Of a DNA stretch of 64,000 bases, positions 23,076 to 35,040 are shown piece by piece. The notes beneath the pieces were generated by a model. That model did no database searches, was not told the DNA's origin, and saw nothing but the letters and a program-made list of their open reading frames with translations. How positions within the stretch are numbered: position 1 is the stretch's first letter; every line of letters starts with the position of its first letter. Location of the stretch: contig NC_134398.1 of NCBI RefSeq assembly GCF_050003625.1, positions 87,359,983-87,423,982 of the forward strand, in the 5' to 3' direction. The position numbers and the translations under genes were made by a program. This stretch comes from Haematobia irritans (lineage: Eukaryota > Arthropoda > Insecta > Diptera > Muscidae).

Positions 23076-23164
23076 CCTTATAATGTGCTTTATCACAATG
23101 GACTGAATAGTCTAAGTGAGCCTGAATCTTAATCGGGCTGCCACTTTAACCTTATAATGTGCTT
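23076..23164 (-). mobile_element. 59-bp retroposed fragment with 15-bp target duplication
   Basis: CCTTATAATGTGCTT occurs exactly at 23076-23090 and 23150-23164, flanking 59 bp. Read on the minus strand the insert runs TTAAAGTGGCAGCCCG to CCATTGTGATA. A related plus-strand piece lies at 28178-28247. Long exact direct repeats around a short dispersed sequence are the mark of target-primed insertion, so this looks like a very short SINE or 5'-truncated retroposon. Confidence 0.7.
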
Positions 23165-23782
23165 AGCCGTCTCTACGAAAAGGATCGCTTTTCTAGAGTT
23201 CCTGGATCCACACAGACTTCCGAATAAATCAAATTCTTGTTCTTTTCCTTAACTTTCGTCGTAATCGCCCTCAAAATGCCTCTTCTTGTAATGATCGTGG
23301 AATTTTAAGTCTTTAATCAATTTATTTATGTTTTTGCGACTACGACTGAACAGTTTGAAATTGAAACTTAAGTGAAAAAGTCTATATACCCAAAAATGAA
23401 AAACAAATACACATGAGAATTGTCTCCAAGGAAATTTCAAGTGTGCAGCCTACTACAATTTTTAGACATTTAAAAATGTTCAAGTTTTACATCTAAAGAG
23501 CAAGTGTCACTACAAGTCGCGTGTTGATTTTTGCTTGGAATGGTCCGAGAATACGGAATTACTGTGTTCTGTGTTAATTTATTTATTCAGAAGTGGCAAG
23601 GGGTTTTATGTGAACACAAAAAAGGAAAGTGTAATTAAAAAAAATTTACTTAGTTTTTGTTCTGCATTTTGCTTATGGTATAATTTATTTTTATTTGCAG
23701 TTACATGATGCCTGTATTTGTATATTTGATGGGCACTACGTAAATGTGGAAACGACGTAATAATGGAAAATAGAGTGTGTAA
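23165..23782. other. Spacer, nothing recognised
   Basis: AT-rich DNA without a convincing frame, RNA gene or repeat family. Confidence 0.4.
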
Positions 23783-25142
23783 CAAGTATATACGGCCGTA
23801 AGTTCGGCCAGTCCGAATCTTATGTACCCTCCACCATCGATATGGACTTTTGCACGGTACGTAGAGAGCAAGAATTGAAATATGGGGGTCGCTTATATGT
23901 GGGCTATATACAATTATGAACTTGATATGAACCAATTTTTGTGTGATTGGGGATCTATTTATATGAGGGCTATATATAACTATAGACCGATATGGACCTA
24001 GTTAGGCATGTCTGTTAACGGCCATATACTACCACAATGTACCAAATTTCAACTGACTCGAATGAAATTTGCTCCTCCAAGAGGCTCCAAAACCAAATCT
24101 CGGGACCGGTTTATATGGGGGCTATATATGATTATGGACTGATATGGAGCACTTTTGGCATGGTTGTTAAGTATCATATACTACAACCACGTACCAAATT
24201 TCAACCAGATCGGATGAATTTTGCTTCTCCAAAAGGCACCAGAGGTCAAATCTGGGGATCGGTTTATATGGGAGCTATATATACTTATGGACTGATATGA
24301 ACCAATTCCTGCATGGTTGTTGGATACCATATACTAACATCACGTACCGAATTTCAACCGAATCGGATGAATTTTTGCTCTTCCAAGGGACTCCGGAGGT
24401 CAAATCTGGTGACCGGTTTATATGGGGCCTATATATAATTATGGACCGATTTCGACCAATTTTTGCATGGGTGTTTGAGGCCATATATCAAAACCACGAA
24501 CCAAATTTTAACTGAATCAGATGAATTTTGGTCTTCCAAGAGGGTCCGGAGGTCAAATCTGGTGATCGGTTTATATGGGGGCTATATATAATTATGGACT
24601 GATGTGAACCAATTTTTGCATGGTTGTTAGAGACCATATACTAACACCATGTACCAAATTTCAGCCGGATCGGATGAAATTTGTTTCTCATAGAGGATCC
24701 GCAATCCAAATCTGGGGATCGGTTTATATGGGGGCTATATATAATTATGGACCGATGAGAACCAATTTTTGCACGGGTGTTAGTGACCATATACCAACAC
24801 CATGTACCAAATTTCAGCCGGATCGGATGAAATTTGCTTCTCTTAGAGGATCGGCAATCCGAATTTGGGGGTCCGTTTATATGGGGGCTATACGTAAAAA
24901 TGGACCGATTTGGCCCATTTCCAATACCATCCGACCTACATCAATAACAACTACTTGTGCCAAGTTTCAAGCCGATAGCTTGTTTCGTTCGGAAGTTAGC
25001 GTGATTTCAACAGACGGACGGACATGCTCAGATCGACTCAGCATTTCAGAACAACCCAGAATATATATACTTTATGGGGTCTTAGAGCAATAGTTCGATA
25101 TGTTACAAACGGAATGACAAAGTTAATATACCCCCATCCTAT
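23783..25142 (+). mobile_element. Family I element, copy e
   Basis: It starts CAAGTATATACGGCCG and has the TACCCTCCACCATCGATATG variant near the 5' end. The interior is a run of 153-bp-type units with GATCGGTTTATATGGGGGC and the GACGGACGGACATGCTC cap. It breaks off at CCCCATCCTATG without the terminal GGAGGGTAT. The frames across it are repeat artefacts. Confidence 0.7.
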
Positions 25143-25519
25143 GTGATTTTTGCTTGCACGACATTATAAATACAAATAAACAATAAAATAGTTTATAAAT
25201 AAATAAAAACAAAAAATTAAAGTTATTTTTGTGTTTTCTTTTCTCAAGTGGCGTCCCTTTTTCGACGACGAAAACAGTTCTTTTATAAAGATCAAAACAT
25301 TTTAGGTTGTGACCATGTTCTTTTAACTGGAAGAAAAACATTTTTGGCTTTTAACATAACATTTAGATTGTTTAATAACATTTTAGATGAGAACAATTTT
25401 ATTTTTCTTAGAACCATGTTCACTGAGCCAACATGGGTGCAGGTGAAAATGTTACATGGTCGCCGCAAAAATATCTCCTATCATATTATTTTGCTCTTCG
25501 AATATGATTGTGGCAATCA
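25143..25519. mobile_element. ACATGGT-motif TIR element, left part
   Basis: It contains recurring ACCATGTT and ACATGGTCG motifs, as at 21.7-21.9 kb. The 145-codon plus frame here (25248-25685) runs straight into element Q and is not a gene. Its sequence resumes after 26000 with CATGTTTCTACTCTGCGTG. Confidence 0.35.
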
Positions 25520-25999
25520 CACTGAAAAAAAGCATGCCCGGTTCCAAAGATTTTGTCTTTACTCTAAAAATTTTGGTATTGATTCCGAGCCAAAGAAGCG
25601 GAGAATACAAGTAAGGACACTTTTAAGACACAATTATCTTTTAAATTTGGGTTTTGTGTACTTGCTTCTAGGAAGCAAATTTTAATTTTTCGTTTTTCAA
25701 TTTTTTTTCTTCATATGCTATCAAAGTCCTTTAAAAACGAGTTAACGACAACTTTATTTTCCAAATTCAAACTCGACTTCCAGTAAAAATTATGGTATGT
25801 TTTAAGTAAAAAACGTCTTTAAAATAAAGTGTTTAAAAACATGTCCTATATTTGAACGATTTTTTGCTTTGTAGTCAAGATGCAAAAAGAGGAAAAAAAA
25901 CTTTATATTACAGAAATGCATCTTCTATGCTAAGCAAAATTTGCATTCGTATTTTAAAGACATGAAATCTTTGATATCACGACAATATTTTTTTCAGTG
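25520..25999. mobile_element. Element Q copy 1
   Basis: 480 bp with inverted ends CACTGAAAAAAAGCATG and CACTGAAAAAAATATTG, flanked by CA on both sides. It has no coding content. It is the uninterrupted counterpart of Q copy 2 (36.6-38.8 kb) and so serves as an empty site for the family III insertion there. Confidence 0.65.
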
Positions 26000-26470
26000 C
26001 ATGTTTCTACTCTGCGTGTATATATGAATAAGACTTAGCAAAGAAAAATATTTTAGTTCACTCCTACTAGGAATTATTCAATCCTTCCAAATTTTAAGCA
26101 GTTAAAGTCAGGGCCGTTTTTAACCTTTTAGAGGCCATGGGCATATTAGTATAATGGGCCCCTACACCCTCAAAAAAAATCGCTTCTTTAACATATGTTC
26201 CAAACATATTTTGCAGGAAGCACATATATTATTGCATACTGCCGAAACATTACTATGTTTGTTTTATGTGAACATATTATATGTTTGGAAGCATTTTGAG
26301 CCAAAAATATTATATGCTTGGAAGAATTTTTCCCAAACACGATTGTGCTCATTCCCTAACATACTCGTAATTTTCACTTCCACGAAATTTTTAGTTATTG
26401 GCACCTTTCTCTGTAATACAAATAATGTTGAAGAAATTATTCACTTTTATAAATTTTTTAAATTTTACCT

Positions 26471-26543
26471 TTCGCCTGCACGGAGAATCGAACCGAGGAC
26501 CATACAGTTTGTAAGCCAACACACTATCCACTGGGCTACGTAG
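26471..26543 (-). ncRNA. tRNA-like module, type 1
   Basis: On the minus strand an A-box TAGCCCAGTGGATAG and a perfect-core B-box GGTTCGATTCT are spaced as in a tRNA, with CCGTGCAGGCGA after the B-box as a partial acceptor strand. No clean cloverleaf forms, so it is a tRNA-derived head, not a functional tRNA. Confidence 0.55.
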
Positions 26544-26659
26544 CTGTTATAGTCACCAGTAGATAATTATCGTTTTAAGTTACATTTATATAGCATAGTT
26601 TGCAGCGCCCACGAGCCCATGCAAACATAACATTATTTAACAGAAACATACATTTGTTT

Positions 26660-26730
26660 GCCACGTGGAGCAGTGGTTAGCATGTCTGCCTTGCATGCAA
26701 AGGGCTGTGGGTTCAATCCCTGCTCCGACC
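26660..26730 (+). ncRNA. tRNA-like module, type 2
   Basis: GTGGAGCAGTGGTTAGCATG (A-box region), a CCTTGCATGCAAAGG anticodon-arm-like hairpin and GGTTCAATCCC (B-box) are followed at once by a long T-run, which would stop Pol III. It faces the type 1 module about 115 bp away. Confidence 0.55.
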
Positions 26731-28177
26731 GATTTTTTTTTTTTTTTTTAATTTACACATTTATATTTATACTATATTAATTTTTTTTAAATGAAACTTC
26801 GAAATGTGCGTTATTAAAGATTTATAGTCAGTAACAGTGCTTGATATAAACGAAATTGACTGATTTTTGGATAAAAACTGTTTTTGTACAAAACTTTAAA
26901 ATTTGGAAGGAATTCAAAAACTAACAAAAGAAGAACGTGGAGTCGAGTATAAACATACATACATAATTTTATAATATAAACATAAATTTATTTAGGAGTG
27001 AACAGTTTTTTACTAGCATTTAACACCATCGCTCTAAAATTCCTTTTATTTTTCTTTAATAATTCATTTTAAAGAAAATCAACTTTTTAAATTGTTTTAG
27101 CTGTAAAACTCGAACTTAATGCCCGCTTTTATATTTGATGGTGTCCGTCAACTCCTCGTGGACTACTTTTTAATAAAGAGGAACTAAAGTTTGTTTTTTT
27201 ACATTTTACTGTGTAATTTTTCACTATTTCCTCCTTATTTCATTGTACTGTCCCAACTCTAAAAAGTGTATAGTGCCCTTTCGTTATTTTTATGAAGACC
27301 CCTGATTTTTTTTAACGAACCAAGAAAAAAATTGTGCCCATAATGCCAAAATGATAAACAAAACACATGTCCACACATACATAAACTGCTGCTCTCAAGG
27401 CGAAAACATAAGCTGTTTGTTTTTCAAATGTCTATTCTCTTGGTTCAGAATGTCTATTCTCTTTATTCAAATTAAATAATATTTAGACTTAAACATATCA
27501 AATTTTTGGCCTTATCGTAAAACAGATTTCCGAAACAACATACAAGCGGTTTCACATAAATTGTTCTCTTTTGACTCTTTTGCTGTGTTATATTGATATC
27601 TTTCGTCAACTCTCCCGGTTTCCATCTCTATTTCTCTCTATACTCTCTCTGTCGCTTTGAATAAAATATCACAACATATGTATGTTTAGTCGAAATTTGT
27701 AAATTTATATATGTTTGTATTCACACATATGATTTTTATGAAACATTGATGCCCCAAACATAATATATTCTAACATATTAACATAGATGTCCCAAACATT
27801 TAGTGTTAGTTTAGGAACATTACATGTTCGCACTTAAATATATTGTGGTTTAAAATCGTGCCCGAAACACATTTTGTTTATATCGCAACATATGAAAAAC
27901 ATATTTTTCTAACAGTGTATGACTTTGACTACTGCCTTAGTAATAATCGATCGATGCTTGATAGTACTTTAAACCGGCAACTGTAACGATAAAACAAAAT
28001 CGATTAGAATACGCGTCAGAGCAGATCAACTTTAAATGACTTACATCTTTTACAACTTTTTACGACTCAGTCATCTTTTCTCATGGACATCAGAAGTTGG
28101 CGTTAGGGTAACTGGCATCAGGGTTGCCGCCTAATTTATGTCGTTTGAAGAGGAACCCTTCCAGATTTGAGACAGGC

Positions 28178-28247
28178 AAAATCAATAGGTTAGGTTAAAG
28201 TGGCGATTAAGTTTCAGGCTCACTTAGACTATTCAGTCCATTGTGAT
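28178..28247 (+). repeat. Second copy of the short retroposon
   Basis: GGTTAGGTTAAAGTGG to AGTCCATTGTGATA matches the 59-bp insert at 23091-23149 in reverse orientation, with a small deletion. A weak 7/8 direct repeat (GCAAAATC/GTAAAATC) flanks it. Confidence 0.55.
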
Positions 28248-28249
28248 AA

Positions 28250-29000
28250 GGTAAAATCGTTAATCACTTCTTAAAATTCTATGCTTTTTAGCACATCACA
28301 TCCCAGCCAAAAAAAAATCGGAAGTACAACTTTTGAAAACACTTCCAAAAATGTCCTCCAAAGATGTTTTCTTTTTTTAACTACTCAGAAAGTTCTTTTA
28401 ATTCAATTTTTAATAACTCGCATTTTTCACATTTTCAACGGGTAATTTTAACTTTTTTGTTTCAAATAGGTTAAAAACAGAGTAAGGGTTACTTAAATGG
28501 TACAAATTATTTAAATTTTGTCAAGAAAAAAATTGTAAATCCATTCTAGAAAAATTATGAATTTTGGAAATATTTGAAGTCAAAAGTTTTGAACAAAGGT
28601 TAGAATGCATTAAAAATCATATAAAATGATTTGTTTTGCAAAATATTAAAATTTTTTTACTTTACATCCAAAAAACTGAATTCGGATCACACCTTAAGAA
28701 GTGAAGCAAATTCAGTGCAACGACTGTGGAAATGGTGGACATCCGTCCCATGACAAGCCCATGTTAAATTCATCTCTTCTGCGCCAGTTTTGCGCCACTT
28801 TCGGATCCAAAAAGCACATTTTCACCACTTTTGTGACGACGCTTTTTTTGCTGGGTTTCCATTAACATCAGCGATCTTCCTAATGTTAATCTCTCTTGAA
28901 GCATTGTACTTCTTAATTCATTTTAATTCTTTTTGGTTTTGCAATTAGTAACCATCATGCTTAAAAAGATTCTCATTACGATTTCTACATTTGGAAATGT
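28250..29000. other. Spacer, nothing recognised
   Basis: AT-rich DNA without clear coding or repeat signals; a TTTTTGCTGGG motif near 28850 may be an eroded TIR end. Confidence 0.4.
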
Positions 29001-29008
29001 GTCGTCAA

Positions 29009-31272
29009 AAGGGCTGTGGAGTCGAGCTAATTTTGCTCGACTCCGACTCCGACTCCGACTCCAGCATTTTTCATCAGCTCGACTCCGACTCCGACTCCGG
29101 AGTCGACTCCGGGTAATATAACTAAATCTCATTTTAATACCACTAATTTGTAGTTCTATTGTGGGTGTACCGTAAGTGGACGATATAAAGTATCGTGTTT
29201 ATTTATGTGTGCCAAAATAGATCTTAATTTCACATTAGATGCCAATTGAATTCTATATTTCAAATTTATGGCAATGTTTAAAAATAAAATAATGATATAA
29301 ATACCCATCATAATATGAGAATATACCAACAGTATATGTATTTGTGGACCAAAATTATTGATACTATTTCAAATCCTTTAAATTTGTTGCGAGCTATATA
29401 AAGGTTTATATTTCCATATGCATGAATTTGAATCTGAATCGATTTAGACAAAATTGTATATACTTCTACAAAATCTATGTACTTAAAATTTAAATCTAAC
29501 GTTATGGGACGTAACACAATTTTAACGAAAAATAAAAATGCAAGGAAAGTCTAAAGTCAGGCGGGCAGATTATAATATACTCTGCACAACTTTGTATTTA
29601 GATCTACATTTTGATAAAATCTCAAATCAGACTTCTACAAAACTCGGACAATAATTGTTTAGACAATTTCGCAAAAATGCATTTATGATTCATTCATTGA
29701 AAAATTTGAAAATTTGAGTCATTTCTACAAGTTTTCGACTTAGCAGCAATTTTTCCAAAATTGTATGCTCACTGAATACAATTTTGGAACAATTTTTGTC
29801 TAGTAAATAAAATTTTGCAAAATTTTATATAGAAATAAAATTTTGGAAAATTTTCTACAGTAACAAAATTTTGACTAAATTTTCTATAGAAATAAAATTT
29901 TGGCAAAAGTTTCTATAGGAATCAAATTTTGACCAAATATATAGAAATACAATTTTGAATAAAATTTTTGTAGAAATAAAATTTGGCAAAATTTTTTATA
30001 GCAAAAAAGTTTAAAAAAATTATCAATAGAAATACAATTAAAAAAAATTGTGTACCAAACAAAATTTTGCAAAATTTTCTATAGAAATAAAATTGTGCAA
30101 AATATTCTATATAAACAACATTTTGACTAAATTTTCTATAGAAATAAAATTTTGACTAAATTTTATATAAAAAAAATATTTCTATATTAATAAAATTTTG
30201 AATACATTTTTTATAGCAGTGAGTATCAGTGAGCATCAGTAAGAAAAAAATTGAGAAAATTTGCTACAGAAATAAAATTTGACAATTTTTTCTTATGGAA
30301 ATAAAATTTTGAAAAAATTATCAATAAAAATACAATTTTAGAAAAATTTTTGTGTAGTAAATAAAATTCTGCAAAATATTCTACAGAAACAAAATTTTGA
30401 CTAAATTTTCTATAGAAATAAAATTTTGACAAAATTTCCTATAGAAATAAAATGTTGACCAAATTTTATGTAGAAATAAAATTTTGACCAAATTTTCTAA
30501 TAAAAAAATTTATTACTATAAAATTTTGGCAAAATTTTCTATAGAAATACAATTTTGACTCAAATTTTTATAGAAATAAAATTATCAATAGAAATAAAAT
30601 TAAAAAAAAAAAATTTGTGTAACAAACAAAATTTTCTATAGAAATAAAATTTTGCAAAATATTCTATAGAAACAAAATTTTGACTCAATTTGCTATAGAA
30701 ATAAAATTTTGACTAAATTTTCTATAGAAAAAAATATTTCTATAGTAATAAAATTTTGAATAAAATTTTTATAGAATTAAAATTTTGACAAAATTTGCTA
30801 TAGAAATAAAATTTTGACAAAACTTTTTATAGAAATAACATTTTGACAAAATTTTCTATAAAAACAACTTTGAAAAAATTTTCTGCCAATATTCCACATA
30901 TGTATATTGCCTTAAAATAAAATAAAAATAATATCGATTGTTCGAAACATTTCAAATAAATTGATATGGGCATTAAAATGGATCGATCCAGCCCATCTGC
31001 TAGTCAAACATTCTAGGAAACATAAAAAGATAGCCGTAATTGGAAGTTGATTTTCATTTACAATCATGCTGTACATTGATCGAATGAATAACGCAATGGA
31101 AACTAATTTGCGTAAAAACTTGCTTAGTTACAAAAATGTGAAGTGTTTTAAAAAATTTGGTTTAGCCGGAGTCGGAGTCGAGCAAAATTTTTACGACTCC
31201 GACTCCGACTCCAGCAAAATCTTCAGACTCCGACTCCAAGACTCCGACTCCGACTCCGGCTCCACAGCCCTG
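29009..31272. mobile_element. Non-autonomous hAT element with GACTCC-repeat ends
   Basis: An exact 8-bp duplication GTCGTCAA flanks it (29001-29008 and 31273-31280). The inverted ends are AAGGGCTGTGGAGTCG and CAGGGCTGTGGAGCCG, running into repeats of GACTCC. CAGGG(C)-type ends with an 8-bp duplication are diagnostic of hAT. The interior has no transposase; it holds a family III fragment (29553-29640) and a 1.1 kb AT minisatellite. The first base of the left end is changed from the expected C to A. Confidence 0.85.
29781..30890. repeat. AT-rich minisatellite, longest tract
   Basis: About fifty degenerate units around CTATAGAAATAAAATTTTGA with CAAAATTTT spacers, in one orientation. It fills half of the hAT element. 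Confidence 0.85.
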
Positions 31273-31665
31273 GTCGTCAATGTTGTTTTCTATCAAAAGT
31301 TGATATATTTTTAACATAGAATTAGTTCCCTCATTTTCACTGTCCAAATTTTTCAAGTATTCTGTTAAGTGCAAACATTCCATGTCTAAGGCTATGGTCA
31401 CACTAGACAAATATTTGACCAAAATGAGTGTCAAACATTTTTCTAGAACCAGTTTCCAAATATCTGAATACGGTTTTTGGAAAATAATCCTACCATGATG
31501 TTATATATCCAATATGAGCTAAATATGTTTTCTGGTTCGGCTAAGGCGACGGATTCTTTTTTGATTTCTGTCAAATATATGCCCAGTGTGACCATAGCAT
31601 AACTCTTTCTCATAAACATATTCATAATAAAATTCAGAAATCTGGCAGGAACTAGGGGCACTTAG

Positions 31666-31784
<119 letters not shown>

Positions 31785-32882
31785 TATAAGTATAAGTATG
31801 AAAAAAACAAGAAAAAAACCTGGGTAGTTAAAATAAAGAACATCATTGCGAGTGCATCTTCTGGAAGTGCCTTTAACGTTGTGCCTTTGGAAGAACTTCC
31901 AATTTTTTTGCTATTTCCAATTTCCATGTAACATAATGTTATCCAGTTGCTGCCTAACGATTTTGTCCTCCTTTTACAATTTCAATACCTACAAATATAA
32001 AAAATCATAAACCATTTTTTTTCATAAATGCTTAGCGTCACTGAATGTTACCTGGTGAATGAAGAGGTTGTTATTTTGTTCGTGTTTTCTTTCTTTATAC
32101 ACCATCACGAAAATTGATGGACTCATTGTTTGCTATTTATGTTTAATAGAATTCAAAAAAACGAAAATTTTTCTCCATGATTTAAAATAACAAATATTTT
32201 ATATATTTTATTTGTAATTTATTATATTATTTTACTATATAATTTTTTACCAAACTCTCCGTACATAATAACAACACGATTCCAACTAAAAAACAACTCA
32301 CGCGCAAACATATCGATTACATTGATGACAGGTATCGATAACAGGTAGATAAAAGAAATATAGGAAAATTTCATATATTCTAACAAGTGTGTTTCCTTAA
32401 GTTTTGAAAGAATTGAATACTTTTTAGTAATAATGAACTAAAATATTTTTCTATGCCAAGTATTATTCGTATGTATGATAAGCTTTCTATAATAAAGGAA
32501 ATAAGAATTATCATTTTATAAGAAATTTTACTAAATTTGAGGAAACTTGGTTTTAGTTCGGTTTTTGTTTATTTTTACGAATGCTTTGTTATCAGTGAAT
32601 AAAATTTTCTTGTTCAGTAGTAAATTCTTATACCCAGCGAAGAAAGCATATTAGTAAAATTCCATGCCTTATTCTAGTTAATGAACTATTACTAACTGCT
32701 TTCATGAATGAACTATTACTAAATGCTTTCACGAAAAATATCGTGACTCACGAAAAATATTGTGGCTCACGAATAATTTTATGATTAATTTACCTGAAAA
32801 CATGAGCATTATTAAGATTATTATTAAAAAACACTGTCGTTATACAAGAATGTAGCAAAGGGGAGTTTTACCCATATATGGC

Positions 32883-33185
32883 TTGTATAAAAGTATTCCC
32901 AATATTGGGCATCATACCATCAGATTCCGAAGGCATCAACATGGATTTAATACTAGGAACGTTCATAATTTGTCCACTGTCAGGTGCCGTTTGGAAACTA
33001 CAAAACAACGTGTTGAGTACATAGGGAGTGTTGAATTCAATAAATTACCATTGCAAATACGAGAATCAGAAGCAATTGGTGAATTTAAAAGGAAGCTACT
33101 AGAATATCTATTTCAGAATATATTTCGTGAGTCACGACAATTCCGTGTCACGTGCACACTAGATAGGGTCACGAAAAAAAGTTGA
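32883..33185 (+). pseudogene. LINE reverse transcriptase C-terminus (left arm)
   Basis: A frame of about 80 meaningful codons reads RRHQHGFNTRNVHNL, then VEYIGSVEFNKLPLQIR and EFKRKLLEYLF. This is the usual C-terminal block of jockey/CR1-type ORF2 proteins (NTRN, then FN.LP..IR, then FK..L..YL). Only this tail is present, and its end grades into CACG repeats. It is a captured scrap, not a gene. Confidence 0.75.
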
Positions 33186-33888
33186 TGCGGTCACCCCCCA
33201 GTTTTGTAGCATATTCGAAAACAATTTCAGAACACCAAAACTTTTTTTTCGTGCACCCTACGACCCCCCGAAATACAATTTATTGTGCTGTGTCGTCATT
33301 TGAAGTCCGATCGAAAAGAAACGCATATCGTTGTTCGTGGTTGATCAGGGGCTATATTTCGTGCATTGGTCATTTTTGACTCCGACGTCAAATTTGATTT
33401 TTAATTTTTTATTTCGCTTCCTATACCATTATAATGCCCATTTCTTATAACCATTATAAAGATCTTAACAAAATATGAAACTTTTGCTTTTGAAGTATTT
33501 ACTTATATTCATAAACAAAAAAGTTACAGAGATTTTAAAAAGTCAATAGGTCACCCTACACACAACCAAATAGTTTTTGCTGTGTTGTCATGATGTCCGA
33601 TCGAAACCACATGCACATCGTTATTCATATCTACGAAATTAATTTCTAAGGCATTTAGAACACAAAACCTGTTTATCTGTAAATTTCTAACGGTACCTTT
33701 GTATACATACTCGTTGTTTGCACTACGGCATTTTCTGCGTTATGCAAAGTGCATGTGTTTTTGCTAGAACAATTTGAGAGCCTACTGTTTTAAAATTCTA
33801 ACAATCAGTTTCGCTACATGAGTTTTTAAGTAATCAATATTTTTGTGAGAGAAGTCTGTTGATAGTATTTGAAAAAAGTGAAAACAAA

Positions 33889-34249
33889 ATGAAATTCGAA
33901 GCTCGGGATATCGACAAAACTAAATTACCAACAAATCATCAAGTTATTGAATTCCTTTTATATTTAAAGAACGCAGGCAACGCAAGTGTTAAAAAAAAAT
34001 AAAAAGCTTACATGTTATATACAAGTTGCAATAAAAGTGGTAACAGAATTGTGGAAAATTACGAAAAGTCCAACTGTCCGAAATACATCAATTAGAAAAT
34101 TATTAATAAACCTTATAAATAAACGTGATGAAAACAGTAGGCTCTCAAATTGTTCTAGCAAAAACACATGCACTTTGCATAACGCAGAAAATGCCGTAGT
34201 GCAAACAACGAGTATGTATACAAAGGTACCGTTAGAAATTTACAGATAA
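33889..34249 (+). pseudogene. Broken unknown ORF at palindrome centre
   Basis: An ATG at 33889 starts MKFEARDIDKTKLPTN and runs 37 codons to a stop after an A9 tract. The next frame continues KKLTCYIQVAIKVVTELWKI, then TVRNTSIRKLLINLI, to the arm border. One base gained or lost in the A-tract would explain the break. The helix-rich pattern (a Trp, then TVR..SI.KL) recalls the N-terminal region of some insect transposon-associated proteins, but I cannot name it. It lies mainly in the unique centre. Confidence 0.35.
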
Positions 34250-34737
34250 ACAGTTTTGTGTTCTAAATGCCTTATAAATTAATTTCGTAGATATGAATAA
34301 CGATGTGCATGTGGTTTCGATCGGACATCATGACAACACAGCAAAAACTATTTGGTTGTGTGTAGGGTGACCTATTGACTTTTTAAAATCTCTGTAAGTT
34401 TTTTGTTTATGAATATAAGTAAATACTTCAAAAGCAAAAGTTTCATATTTTGTTAAGATCTTTATAATGGTTATAAGAAATGGGCATTATAATGGTATAG
34501 GAAGCGAAATAAAAAATTAAAAATCAAATTTGACGTCGGAGTCAAAAATGACCAATGCACGAAATATAGCCCCTGATCAACCACGAACAACGATATGCGT
34601 TTCTTTTCGATCGGACTTCAAATGACGACACAGCACAATAAATTGTATTTCGGGGGGTCGTAGGGTGCACGAAAAAAAAAAGTTTTGGTGTTCTGAAATT
34701 GTCTTCGAATATGCTACAAAACTGGGGGGTGACCGCA

Positions 34738-35040
34738 TCAACTTTTTTTCGTGACCCTATCTAGTGTGCACGTGACACGGAATTGTCGTGACTCACGAAA
34801 TATATTCTGAAATAGATATTCTAGTAGCTTCCTTTTAAATTCACCAATTGCTTCTGATTCTCGTATTTGCAATGGTAATTTATTGAATTCAACACTCCCT
34901 ATGTACTCAACACGTTGTTTTGTAGTTTCCAAACGGCACCTGACAGTGGACAAATTATGAACGTTCCTAGTATTAAATCCATGTTGATGCCTTCGGAATC
35001 TGATGGTATGATGCCCAATATTGGGAATACTTTTATACAA
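34738..35040 (-). pseudogene. LINE reverse transcriptase C-terminus (right arm)
   Basis: This is the inverted duplicate of 32883-33185, with an identical 100-residue translation. Identity over the whole frame points to recent duplication or gene conversion between the arms. Confidence 0.75.

Larger units (their letters stand above)
26165..27917. mobile_element. V element 4 (1.75 kb)
   Basis: TA duplications lie at 26163-26164 and 27918-27919. The ends are CACCCTCAAAAAAAATCGC and, inverted, CACTGTTAGAAAAATATG. It has AACATAT-rich ends and a middle containing two convergent tRNA-like modules and non-coding AT-rich DNA. No transposase. Confidence 0.65.

Noticed and set aside
25248..25685. 145-residue plus-strand frame
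   Set aside because: It crosses the left end of element Q, and part of it is the Q terminus itself, so it is not one gene.
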